A stretch of 64,000 nucleotides of DNA from assembly GCA_934045905.1 (NCBI GenBank), contig OW203771.1, positions 20,468,069-20,532,068 of the forward strand, read 5' to 3'. Position 1 is the first letter of the stretch. The number at the start of each line of letters is the position of its first letter. A program made the position numbers and the translations under genes. The stretch comes from Leuctra nigra (lineage: Eukaryota > Arthropoda > Insecta > Plecoptera > Leuctridae). A model generated the notes under the pieces. The model saw only the letters and a list, made by a program, of their open reading frames with translations. It ran no database searches and was not told the origin of the DNA. Shown piece by piece: positions 19,203 to 29,868 of the stretch.

Positions 19203-19745
19203 ATGTCCAGTAATATTGTGGTAGAGTGGTTACGTTCATTGCATCTTGGACAGTATTCAGAATCTTTCATTGACAATGGTTATGATGACTTAGAAATTTG
19301 TAAACAAGTGGGTGATCCAGATTTAGATGCTATTGGTGTTTTTAATCCGGCACATAGAAATCGTCTATTACAGTCTGTGAGAACATTGCGCGAAGAAGGT
19401 GCTGCTAGTGTATATTTTACTCTCGAGGAAACTACTGCAATTCACGAAGAATGTCTATGTGATACGTCGAGTGTGCGATCTAGCCGAACTTCTTCCGGAA
19501 ATCGGTGTAGCAATTCGGATAAAGAGTTGTTGGGTGTGCAGGCGAGTGGTCAGCGATGTAACGCCAACAGTCCCGGCGCGTCGAGTTCGAACGACAGCGC
19601 GCAAGAGCTCGGGAAGTATTTGGACGAGTACGAAGAAGGTAAAGCCGAGCTGGTGAGGATACCGAGGATTCAGTTGAAGTTGTTGCTGAAGGATCAACTG
19701 CATCAGGATGGGATTCGACTCAGCTGTCAGCCGTATTCCACTTCG
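19203..19745 (+). CDS. SAM-domain protein of the SAMD5/SASH1 family, first coding exon (181 codons)
   Basis: The start MSSNIVVEWLRSLHLGQYSE leads into SFIDNGYDDLEICKQVGDPD and LDAIGVFNPAHRNRLLQSVR, a complete SAM domain at about residues 4-67. NGYDDLExCKQxGDPDLDAIGV...HRxRxL is the diagnostic block of SAMD5 and of the SASH1 SAM domains. Residues 80-140 are Ser/Asn-rich linker. Residues about 153-181 (PRIQLKLLLKDQLHQDGIRL, then SCQPYSTS) correspond to the K(L/I)K(L)...RDxLxxDGIxLxxxPYS segment near the C-terminus of vertebrate SAMD5. The ATG has a favourable AAAATG context and sits about 120 nt after a candidate initiator. The frame runs into a consensus donor, GTAAGT, at 19746, in phase 0, so a further exon with the short carboxy end is expected but was not recognised. 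SAM domains of this type mediate protein-protein interaction; a scaffold role in signalling is inferred from the family. Confidence 0.92.
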
Positions 19746-20697
19746 GTAAGTGATCGTTTTCATACATTCTCGACATGATTTCATCATTGAGCCCCCGTTT
19801 AGTTACGCTAAGTGACATTTGCTAGGTTATGTAAACTTCACCGGAACAAAAATCTCGTTCATTCCTCCGTATCGCAAAATCGTTAGTACAGATTTTCTTG
19901 CACGAATTGCATTCAACGATTCATTGTGGAAGTGAGGTTATGGCATTAATGTACTGACATACGATTGATTGATTTTGTTAATTTGATTTGTAGAAAACTT
20001 GCAAGTGTTTGATTAAATTGTGAACAGCCAGTAAGCTTGCTGATTGTCGATGTTAAATTATGGTGTTGGCCTTGCCAATCTGTTATCATTCCAATTAAAA
20101 TTGCACAGATTGGAACTGTGACAGATGGAGTATGCCTAGACAGTATTCTAGTCTGGAATCCAGGATATTAGCTCAGCAAAACACAATCTTGCTGTTGTGG
20201 ATGATAGAGGAAGTGTAAACTTGATCATCATTCATCACATTAAGTGTTCATGTTACACATTGATGCAGTTGTGATTGTGCAATGAGTCGCAGTGCAAATG
20301 AATGCCAAGATGTAAGTCATCAATGCATTCATAAGCATTCTCTGATGTTGTTGTGACCCTGGTAGCATTTGTGTACCTAGTGCAAATCATTCATTGGTTT
20401 TAAATGAATATTTTAAGAAAAAATGGAAATGAAAATGTGTTAATGAAAAAGAATCTTGACCCTCTCTTCTTGGGGTAGAATCTCACCCTTCAATAATTTA
20501 TCGCCCGGGGATGAACAGAGTTTTGGGTGGGAATACACGTTGCAGTTTCGTAATCCAAAGTGACTAAGTAGGTACGACAGTAGTTCACAGTGCAATGCAA
20601 TTCTACAAAATGAAAGAGAGTAAAATTGTATCAATGAATAGAAGTAACTGAGTACCTACAGCTTCCTCAGGAACCTGAATCAATTTCTTTCGATTAG
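19746..20697 (+). other. Start of the SAM-domain gene's intron
   Basis: The consensus donor GTAAGT opens the intron. The following 950 bp are AT-rich, without ORF or recognised repeat. Confidence 0.5.
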
Positions 20698-20921
20698 GTA
20701 CACTCCCCCTAATAATAAACGGTACTCGAAAGAAAATGAATTGACTGATTAAGGTTTGATGGCATCATCCCATGAAGTCAGTGCTAAGTGCTAACGCATT
20801 ATCTAACTCTTTTAGGTGAGCTCTGATTTCATTGATAATAACAAGGATTGATTATCAAGGAACCGGCCCAGCAGCCAATACGTTTTGTACCAAGTACCGT
20901 TTATTATTTGGGGGAGTGTAC
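20698..20921. mobile_element. GTACACTC MITE, intact copy in the first intron
   Basis: The ends are GTACACTCCCCCTAATAATA and TTATTTGGGGGAGTGTAC. It differs from the 11.1 kb copy mainly by a short internal duplication (AGTGCTAAGTGCTAACGC). The flanks TAG and CTA extend the symmetry by three bases, which may reflect target preference. Confidence 0.85.
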
Positions 20922-21237
20922 CTACCGTGTTTTTACTTGTGCCAAGTGTAATAAAGTAAAGCAAAAGCAAGTGCAAAACTTATATGTCTTTGACACTACA
21001 ATAAACGAGAGGTAGGTACCAAAGAGTAAAGACTCTAACCAATAAGAATTCACTTTCATTTTCCACACGATAAAGACATCAGTTTGATAGTCACATCTAG
21101 AACTACCATCACAAAACCTAGGTAGGTACCTTCACTAGACGATTCAAGATTGTTGTCATTTTGAGTCTTGCTAATGTAGAGTACACCTAGTAGATTATGT
21201 AGGTAACAGTTTGTAACTTAAACTAATTCCACAGATG

Positions 21238-21541
21238 CTCGACAAACGATCGACAACTCTTATGGGAGAATAACATTGACACGTCATAGTCGATCGACTA
21301 TGAAGTCGAGTCAATGCTAATCTCTCATAAGAGTAATGTCGATCTTTGTCGAGCAAAGTTATATACGATCATAATTCGTAGTGCAGCACTGCGATCGTAT
21401 AACTTTGATCGACAAACGATCGACAACTCTTATGAGAGATTAGCATTGACTCGACTTTGTTGTCGATCGACTATGACGTGTCAATGTTATTCTCCCATAA
21501 GAGTTGTCGATCGTTTGCCGAACAAAGTTATACGATCGCAG
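21238..21541. repeat. Complex multi-palindrome (about 300 bp) built from TCGACAAACGATCGAC units
   Basis: ATCGACAACTCTTATG, TGACACGTCATAGTCGATCG, GTCGAGTCAATGCTAATCTC and AAAGTTATACGATC appear several times in alternating orientation. The left half can pair with the right half (CGACAAACGATCGACAACTC with GAGTTGTCGATCGTTTG), and each half also folds on itself. It has no coding capacity. It looks like a foldback element duplicated upon itself. Confidence 0.8.
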
Positions 21542-22548
21542 GGCAGTAGCAGTTAGAATAACGTTCTAATTACTTGACGCAAAATGTCATCGCTGTGGCA
21601 CAAACTGACTGAAAAGATCGCTGACATACCTATCGTCGGAATATGTTGGAGATAATGACCAAAGATAGACGTGCATAACTCGATTGTTTTGTATTTTTCT
21701 GGGCAGTAATGTCTACCAGCATTTTAATTTTATTCGGAAGGTCAAGTGTTTTGATATGTAGGTAGCCTGAGGTAGTAGTTTGTTTTGTTGTGATATTTTC
21801 TGTCGATTACACGGATCACAATCTGCAACTGAGCTAAGGGGACGAACGTAATGACTGAGTGAGACGTGATGAAGAATAGGGAAGGAAGGAGCAGGTCATG
21901 GCCTATAGCGGGGAACCTTCCCAACATTTGCTTCGCGACTGAGGGAATCTACGACGGATGACAGTCACCTCTTTCTATTGCAAGACTCGCGACATTTGGG
22001 TTTGTATCACCTGGCAGTCAATGTCGATCATCTCTCGCACGGCGTGAAATTGACATTTTTATCTCGGAATAAAAGTTTTATTGTCATTTTTAATCTAATC
22101 TTGGTGCATGCGAGGTGAATGATGCTCTCAGTTCAACATCTCTGAGGGGTTTCTTTATTGGCAACAAGAGAAATATTGCATTGAAAATAATATTATTTAA
22201 AATTTACTTTTTTGTTAGTAAGAAAGTTACGGTTTGCTCCTTCTGACTTCGGAATCTCGACATTGGACCCGCAGATCTATTTATTTTTGTGCTACATAAT
22301 TTTTTTGTAAATTTTATTTCACTGGAGATGTTAAAAAGTAAAGTTTGCGATGACATGGTATAATGAGATTATAGGCTGGTGGCTACTATAATTATGTTCC
22401 CTAATTAATGTCCGGTGCACATTAGTTGAGATTTGTACCTGCTTCCTTCCAGCATAACATTTTTTGCATTAACTATCTACGTTATTAGTTTAATTATTTA
22501 GATTCAGGTCGTGCTTTTATTTAATGTTGTCGAACAACTGCTCAGGAA
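21542..22548. other. Non-coding stretch with a SINE remnant (about 21815-22020, minus)
   Basis: Read on the minus strand, the 21880-21960 part contains CCTCAGTCGCGAAGC, AATGTTGGGAAGGTTCCC, GCCATGACCTGCTCC and CTTCCTTCCC, matching the order in the SINEs at 27165 and 62141. The rest shows nothing recognisable. Confidence 0.45.
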
Positions 22549-22690
22549 ACGAAGCAAGTTGGCGCAGGTGTATTTTTGGCAAGATCTTACAAGATTTTAG
22601 CAAGATCTTGCCGGAAGATTTTCAGCAGAACAAGGTTCTGGATTGTCAATCCGAAGGTCCCGGGTTGGAATCACGCGACGGTTTCTTTTG
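22549..22690 (+). repeat. tRNA-like SINE head with an internal hairpin
   Basis: AAGCAAGTTGGCGCAGG resembles the A-box region of the SINE at 62141, and CCCGGGTTGGAATC resembles a B-box. Between them lies a perfect 11-bp-stem hairpin at 22578-22612 (GGCAAGATCTT paired with AAGATCTTGCC), apparently inserted in the head. Confidence 0.45.
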
Positions 22691-23028
22691 GGGCCGGTCT
22701 TTTCAAATGCTCTGTCATCCTTTGAAGTCATTCAAGGGATATCATTGGTTGTTGCCAGTGTTGGGGAGAAACGAGTTCCTTTTTGGGGAACTTTTAGGGT
22801 AACTCAGTTCCTTTATTTTGAAAGGAACTTAGTGTCCTTTTTGTAAGAAACTTGGTAGGTAGGTATACTTTTTTACAGCTATTTTTTAAATTCCTTTTGA
22901 ATGACATGTGTCAGTCATTATGCAATTTGCACAGAAATTACAACGAATAATGATGATTTTTTAGGCTGTACCTACGTAAATTTTACACGATCTCTGGGAA
23001 TTACTTGCTCACTCAATTTAGAGACCCA
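22691..23028. other. Non-coding stretch
   Basis: No coding or repeat signal is recognised. Confidence 0.35.
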
Positions 23029-23157
23029 GGGGCCGTATTCTAGAACATTTAAATTCCCAATTCTGATGGAATCTGATTCGGTGCAATGTTAATCCTTATG
23101 GCCGTGACCGGATTCCATCAGGAATGGAATTGGGAAAACGTTCCAGAATACGCCTCC
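23029..23157. mobile_element. Small foldback MITE (GGGGCCGTATTCTAGAAC ends)
   Basis: The left end CCGTATTCTAGAAC is inverted at the right end as GTTCCAGAATACG. Inside, AATTCCCAATTCTGATGGAA mirrors TTCCATCAGGAATGGAATTG, with GGCCGTGACC in the loop. It is similar in plan, not closely in sequence, to 29061-29184. Confidence 0.7.
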
Positions 23158-26087
23158 AGGTAATACCTAATTAAAAAGATTCGTGCTGTTTTTGGAGGGC
23201 AGTGTAGCTTCAAAGGAACTAGTTACTTGCTCGTAACTTTCCAGTTCCTTTACTTGAAGGGAACTTGGAACTGGAACAAGAACTCATTTTTTTTTAGGAA
23301 CATTGGTTGTTGCCACATTGCAAGTCCTAATCAGCTGATTAGGACTAAATATTTCACATTTAAACATTGAAAAACTGGCCCTAAACAAAATTCTGCTAAA
23401 CCAAAATCTAGCACATTATTAATCTTAAAGTTTAATATAGTTTAATATAGTTTATAGTTTAAGTAAGTTTATAGTTTAAAAAAAAACGTATTTTTTAACT
23501 TCTTTTTGAAGGGCACCTCTAGACAATTCCAATTTCCACAGTTCATTATTTGTTGATTATTCCCCATTCAGCTACCTCAAAGCAGGGCAGTGACAGTTAA
23601 AACAAATGTTATTTATAAATCTCTTCTGCTTCCTTCTGAACGTGTGTCGACCAAGTCATCGCGTGCCTGTGTTGGTCGATCAAGTTGTTAATTGCTACCT
23701 CCATTGAAATAGCTCTCAGATGAGTGATAGTTTGAGAAGGGGTTTTAAACTCAAACGGAATGTCCGAAGTTGCGTGACAACTTCACGGAAATGTTTAGAA
23801 AAACTCACAGTCGGTGTCGGACGGACGTCGAATACAGGACTCTGGAGAATGCTGCAGTGGAGTGTTGGAGATGGAGTTTGAGAGGTGATGTGATGTGATG
23901 TTGAGTTTGTCGGAGAACTTTTACTGGAGTTGGGAATAATTGTTTGGTTATAGATTCGGGATAGTTTAGTTGCATGGTTTCCTAGCTCGTCATATTCACG
24001 TGCAGAAAAATATTATAAATAACAAGAAACATCTTCAAAATCACACCAAGGTTTATGGTCAATATCTTGTTTTCTTTACAAGACTTTTCAGCCAGACAGT
24101 CTGATATTAGTCACATGTCATTTAAAGGTAAAATCTCATGATTACGTCCTTTTCATCACAATAATTTCGGTTCTAGGTTTAGGTTTAAAGTCTACTTTGG
24201 GGCGTGCTCATAAATGATAAAATTTATTAGTAGGTACACACACTGCATTTGTTCAAAACATTGACATTCTGAACATAACTTTCCTAGTAAATTTCACAAA
24301 TGTGTGAAAAGGTATGTTTATTAGAATTGAAAAAATCGCTTGGTTTTAATTTCCATTATCTTAGTTAATCCAAAAATATTCACACGTTCCTTACATTGGT
24401 GATGCACCTCGTTATGCTGAGAAACGGGGCTAAAGTCTAGGAAATATAACGATCACCTAGTATTACGTAAAAGCAACGAAAACAAATCATCTAGCTGCAA
24501 TTCTGTAGTTACCTCTACTCCAGACAGCTACACTAATTAGTTGGTAATTAGATGCAAAAGTAAACAGATTAACTAGACTACTTCAACAATTAACAAAATA
24601 TAGCTAGCTCCATAGTCTATTACTTACCAGCACAGCTTCCCTTTACATATTTTTAGTAGCTGCCCATAACCTAATTGATTTGCGTGGTCGATGTATCTTA
24701 AGGACAAGTGTTGGTTGCTAAATTGCGTACCGGTCCAATGCTTACAGATCTAAAACCAAAGTCAATTAACTACCCAACAGAACTCCTTCGGGCGAATCTC
24801 GTAGGTTGAGCATATCCGGGACGGTCGGTCGTGTGTGTCGAGATGGAGCCGATCGGGTGTCTGGATGGTTGAGACTTAGGGGTTTGTGCGGTGTGTGCGG
24901 TCTTTTCATTGAGATCGTCCGTAGGCGGAGAGGCGTGTTTTTTAATTTGGTTTCTTTTGATAACGAAGAGTGGGACGGAGACTGAAAGTTATTGTTACCT
25001 GTCAGAGATAAAGTTGTCAAAAAATTAGTAAGTTTTCTACTCAGCGCAGTTGCTGAGAGAGTTCGTTGTGAAGATTGAAATTTATTTTGTTTTAGGGCCA
25101 AGTTTTACGTGAAGTATTTTTCTGACACGAACATTTTATTTTATTTCGGTTGCCTATGTTAACAATTTGTACAAAATTATAACCTATGCAGCATTTACAT
25201 TCAAATGTTTTACTGAAATCTGTAAGTTTTCAATAGTTAACAAATTATAATGACTGCGGTTCCTGGCCTCATTAGTATAATAGCTTCAATCGATTTTCGG
25301 TATATATTGCTTCACTGAGTAAAACGATCTCGAAGAAAATTAATGACAAGAACAGATCTGAATACCACGACTAACCAGAAATGAGGAATTGAATACACAT
25401 GAAAGGGTTCCATTTCTGGATACGTTTAAAAACAGTTTTACCTATATAATTTAAATCAAAAGTCCTCTTCGTACCTACTGCTGTAAATCTGAATGGTTGA
25501 CATATTTTGCTTTGACAAATAAAATATCTGTGCCGGCATATTAATTTATGTGGAGTTTATCCCCTTCTCTGGTAATACAATTTACAATACGTTCTAAAAT
25601 CGACAGTTTTCCGTTTACCTACCTACTTAAAAATTAATTTTAGCATGGACATTTAAAATTGAAATAATAATTTTTAATTTTTAAAGAGATCGAACGACTC
25701 ATAAACCATGATGCTGTTGAATATTTCTCGATTGTTTTAACAGAAATGATGAATTATAAGTGTGCGTTGTGAATGAGTTCTACTATACTGCCATTATGTA
25801 GAGAGGTCATCAGCGGCGGTTAATTTTTGATAACCTCTCCGTTTGCTGCGAATTTCACTGCATTATTCATCGGATATGATTGGCGTCATTTCCATAATTA
25901 ATTGCTCGAGCCGGCGTTCGCATTGTCCGCCTCTGAGCACGTTTACTCTATAGGAACCGTAGCGGGCCAACACAAAACCAGCCCAAAACTAAAGCTGCCA
26001 ATTGCTACCTACTTTAGTTCTTGTTGGCTATGGTTTAGAAATAAAGTAAATTAAACAAGTTCAATATTTTAGTATAGGAGCAAGTAA
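23158..26087. other. Non-coding stretch, 2.9 kb
   Basis: I see no supported gene. A 111-codon minus-strand frame (24766-25101) has biased Ser/Thr/Leu composition and no family resemblance. The segment 25780-25960 (GGCGTCATTTCCATAATTAA, TTGCTCGAGCCGG) is more complex than its flanks and may be a conserved non-coding element. Confidence 0.35.
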
Positions 26088-26646
26088 TTCCGCTCGATTG
26101 GAGTGCCGAAATAGATTTCTTCATATTTATCGATTGTTTACATCATTCTTAATATTACCTGACGTGCCTTCAATTTTGTTGGTGGCTTTCTTTGAAAATA
26201 TGGCGGAAAATTAGCGAAAAACGTAAATTTTACAAATTATTTAATTGTTGGTAGAGGAAAGGTTGAAAAATTATGGAATAATTCACTAAAACAAACTCAA
26301 ATATGGGGACTTGAAAAAAAAACTTCGCAAACAATTTTTTTTAAACGCATATTGTTCACAATGAAATTGTCTACAAAATTTAATTCCACATATTTTAGCC
26401 TAAGTCCACTCGTTTCGTAATAAATTGAGAGCAAAACAACACCGGAAAGTCCACATATTTGAGTTAGTTTTAGTGATTTATCTTAAAATTTTTTAACCTT
26501 TCCTCTACCAACAATTAAATAATTTGTAAAATTTACGTTTTCCCCCATATTTTCTAAATGGCCACGAACAAAATTGAAGGCACGTCAGGTTATTAAACAA
26601 TCGATAATTATGAAAAAATCAATTTCGGCACTCCAATCGAGCGGAA
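26088..26646. mobile_element. Foldback element, 559 bp
   Basis: The outer ends TTCCGCTCGATTGGAGTGCC and GGCACTCCAATCGAGCGGAA are perfect inverted repeats. The arms remain alignable for about 200 bp (CCTGACGTGCCTTCAATTTT, AATTATTTAATTGTTGGTAG and their complements). The centre is AT-rich and non-coding. No clear target duplication was found. Confidence 0.85.
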
Positions 26647-27164
26647 AGCATTTTTTCTACACTCGAACCTACACTAAATTGTTGGTAGAGTAAACTATCC
26701 ACTAATACTGTTTCTCATTATCATCTGTTCCCAGAAAAAAAGGATAATGAAACAAAAAATGGAATGGAATATGGAAGAAGGATTTTATATTTAATTCAGT
26801 TTGTTTCGACAAGTGCTTGAAAATAGATGGCTACCTTGCTGAAAAATCTTGTCAAGATCTTAGCAAGATTTTTCAACAGGGTAAAGAGCACGATTACAAC
26901 TCGCCACTTGGCTCAACATAATCTATTTTGAGATGTATTTTGCGCTCACTGACGGGCTGGATCTTTGAACGTCGATGCACAGAAATGATGTGCAGTGAAT
27001 GAAAATGGATCGGCGGTCTATAGTTTAAAATGTGCGCGTATAAACGACTTGTCGTTTTTCTTTATCATTTCACTTCCCCATTGAACTAAAGCGTTATATT
27101 AACCATTGAGCAAAATATTGGGAGCTCACGGCAAAAATATAGGACAAGTAAAAATAAAATCCGT
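26647..27164. other. Non-coding stretch
   Basis: No feature is recognised apart from a CTTGTCAAGATCTTAGCAAG block (about 26848) resembling the hairpin at 22578-22612. Confidence 0.35.
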
Positions 27165-27395
27165 CTTAGAAAGTTGCATCAGGCCTTAACTCTCTGGACT
27201 TGCACTACGGAGGTCCTGGGTTAGATCCCCCTTCCCCTCTTCCCCTCTTCCTTGACTGAGGTATTTTCGTGTTTCCCACAGTCGAGATACAAATGCTGGG
27301 AAGGTTCCCTACTAATGCCACGACCGCCTCCTTCCCACCGTGCTTCATCATCATTCATCCGCTTTCAAAAGCCTAATTGCAGAACACTGGCGAAC
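27165..27395 (+). repeat. tRNA-derived SINE
   Basis: A degenerate tRNA-like head (GGACTTGCACTACGGAGG, then CCTGGGTTAGATCCC as B-box) is followed by TTCCTTGACTGAGG, CCCACAGTCGAGATAC, GCTGGGAAGGTTCCC, GCCACGACCGCCTCCTTCCC and CATCATTCATCCG. The body order matches 62141-62378. A 20-codon-scale ORF inside is meaningless. Confidence 0.7.
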
Positions 27396-27640
27396 TATTC
27401 AAGTCCTGTCTTACGAGAGAATCAAGTGTTTCATAGAATAGACCTTCCTTGCGCTGACCATACGCACTATCATCTGCTTTATACATTGAATTTCGTGCAC
27501 CTATAATTAAGCTCCATGTTTTTTTTCTGCGTGCGCTCGCTAATTAAACTGTTAATTTAATTAGTCTTTACGGTTTGCGTGCAGTTTTTGTAATTACATT
27601 TTGGCACATTTCAGAGTTCCTGGTAAAACTATAAGTAGGT

Positions 27641-27856
27641 ATACACTCGACAATTCATAAAACGGTATTTCAACGAAACAGATTGGCTGCTGGTCAGGTT
27701 CATTGACAATCAATCCTTGTTATTATCAATGAAATCGGAGCTCCCCTACTAGAGGTAGATGACGAGTAAGTATAGACTTCATCAGATGATGCCATCACAT
27801 TTTTTTTCAGACAATCCATTTCTTTCAAATACCGTTTTATGAAATGTCGAGTGTAC
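27641..27856. mobile_element. GTACACTC MITE, subfamily with GACAATTCATAAAACGG arms
   Basis: The ends TACACTCGACAATTCATAAA and TTTATGAAATGTCGAGTGTA are inverted repeats. The interior (GATTGGCTGCTGGTCAGG, GACAATCAATCCTTGTTATT) is shared with the copies at 39821 and 59535 and, inverted, with those at 11082 and 20698. Confidence 0.8.
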
Positions 27857-29060
27857 GTCAATTTACATGTATGCGTCATTCTGAACTAGAATTCAGTCAA
27901 ATACAGTAATTACAACAATGAGGCACTTGTCACAGTTTTCTTCTTAAATTCAATTATTTCATCGAAGGCATCCGAACGTCGAAGCAACGAATCGCTTTGA
28001 AAGAACGTTAATTCCGCGCCGTGCTAGGTAGGCAACTAATCTAACACGCACGTAATGCGGGATGCATCGCGTTTGCGTCAGGGGCACCCGCATTTTCCAT
28101 CCAACAAGCCGATCACGTTGTCTCGCAAAACTTCTCGGCAGATATCGACGTAACCGCGCAGAAACTCACAATAAATCATTTCCTAATCGAGAATCGATCG
28201 ACGAAGTTGCGTAATCACCCAACTGATGAGTTCGAAAATCGCACGTAATTATTCCGCCAATTCCTCGGCCCAAGACTGGGGGCCTGATGAACCGGTATTT
28301 TGACCCCTCAAGGGGAAAGGGGGGACCACATCCGGTGGCTGGAGGAATTCTGCCCACTGATTCACCGAGCAATTAATTAAGATCGGTTAATTAGACGGCC
28401 CATGGCTTTATGAAGACTGAAGTGTTCAGGTTACTGTCTGGTCTAGGTTTGGGAAAGAGGTTTTCGCAACAAAAAATAGTGCAATTTTGTGTTAGTTTGA
28501 GTAGCTGTGAGGCCTTGAAATAGCATAAAGGTGCACTACCATTATTTCGCCTGAGGTTGATAATTAAACAACATAAATAAGTCACGAAATGTACATGTTT
28601 AGGGGTATTTTTTTTTTATAAATAACGCAGATTTCCTATATATTTTATACAAAAAATAATATTCACCTCTGGTTTTAAATTTTACACGTCTATTACTACA
28701 CTGATTTGATGTCCCCTCCAGCTATTTAGAGGAGCAGGTGGCCCTTTCATGTGCATTGCTGTATGATGGAATGTAGCCAAGATTGTTAATTGGACCATGA
28801 TAGCGAAATTATGATGAATAAAAAATACTATGATCGTATTCTTTAGCTCAACCTATAATCACCAGTCTCGTGTGCGTTGATGGTCAACAGCGCAGGAATA
28901 TTGTACCAATTATGCACTATTTTGCACCGTCATTTGTTAATTTTGCACCACAACCCCTATGTATGAACAACGAAGGAATATTGCACCAGTTGTACAACAA
29001 TTGAATTATCAATTCTTCATGATTTCTGGAGACTTTGGTTCTTTTATTGTCTCGAGCCTT
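27857..29060. other. Non-coding stretch with a candidate regulatory island (about 28000-28400)
   Basis: The region 28000-28400 is unusually GC-rich and complex for this window. It contains homeodomain-like TAATTA and GCAATTAATTAAG sites, GATGAGTTCG, and repeated CGATCGA motifs. No frame looks coding. It resembles conserved non-coding DNA, but cross-species comparison is needed. Confidence 0.3.
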
Positions 29061-29184
29061 GGGCCCTGATTCTATAACGAAAACGAAATCATTTCCGGGA
29101 GAAATAATTTCAGATCATATTATCCATGGCCGTGAAATAACTTCAGATCGAAATAATTTCGTTTTTGTTATAGAATAAGGGCTC
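29061..29184. mobile_element. Small foldback MITE
   Basis: GGGCCCTGATTCTATAACGA, AAACGAAAT and GAAATAATTTCAGATC on the left pair with GATCGAAATAATTTCG, TTTTTGTTATAGAATAAGGG and GCTC on the right. The loop carries CCATGGCCGTG. The GGGCC(C/G)T(G/A)TTCTA start is also seen at 23029. Confidence 0.75.
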
Positions 29185-29764
29185 TGAAATGGGAACAATT
29201 TTAAATTTTAATAAATAAATAGAATTGTCTGAAATTCTCTATTTCGAAGCTTCAGTCCTTGCATATCGTCAAAGAGGCCCTCTGACGCAGCAATCGTTCT
29301 ACGCATAATGCGACCCACTCACGGTTTCTTGCGTTCTAACATCCCTTGTGGTTATTCTAACTACCCCTTGCATTCGTTCTACTGGCTAATGCACGGTTTA
29401 CGAGAAGGGGCTTCACTGGCCGGCGGAATACTTGCCGGAAACTTTCTCTGCCTGGTCTCATCTGCAAAGAAAACCGCAAGTGAGCGCATTCGGAGTGTGT
29501 AGTGAGACAGCCATGACTCTGTGCAGATCTATCTTGGCGTGATGCTTGTCGTAACATATCTGGGCAGTATTGCAATTGCTATTTGCTAATATGTGTTTAT
29601 TTTGGTTATAGGTAATTCAATTAATAAGTTTTTAGATTTTTATCAACATATTTCTTTATCTTATTCTTAGAGAAAATTAGATAAATATTGCATTACGAAT
29701 AGTTTGTGAAGAAACTGATTAATTGAATTATTGTTGCCAAGATTTTAGCATCTGGGGTGCGATC
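29185..29764. other. Non-coding stretch
   Basis: Short frames at 29308-29575 on both strands have no family resemblance. Nothing else is recognised. Confidence 0.35.
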
Positions 29765-29868
29765 ACATAAAATGATAACTTCCTTGTCACAGTGACAAGT
29801 CCCTAGAAGGCCGTGAATAGCATTGAGTGAGAAGCTTGTCACCGTGACAAGAAAGTTATCATTTTATG
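29765..29868. mobile_element. 104-bp foldback MITE
   Basis: CATAAAATGATAACTTCCTT and GTCACAGTGACAAG on the left are mirrored by CTTGTCACCGTGACAAG and AAAGTTATCATTTTATG on the right. GTCAC(A/C)GTGAC is itself a palindrome at each inner end. Confidence 0.8.

Noticed and set aside
22524..22846. Overlapping ORFs around the SINE head
   Set aside because: They cover a tRNA-like segment with an inserted hairpin; no protein family is suggested.
24766..25101. 111-codon minus-strand ORF
   Set aside because: Ser/Thr/Leu-rich composition, no recognisable domain, no splice context or neighbours; likely chance.
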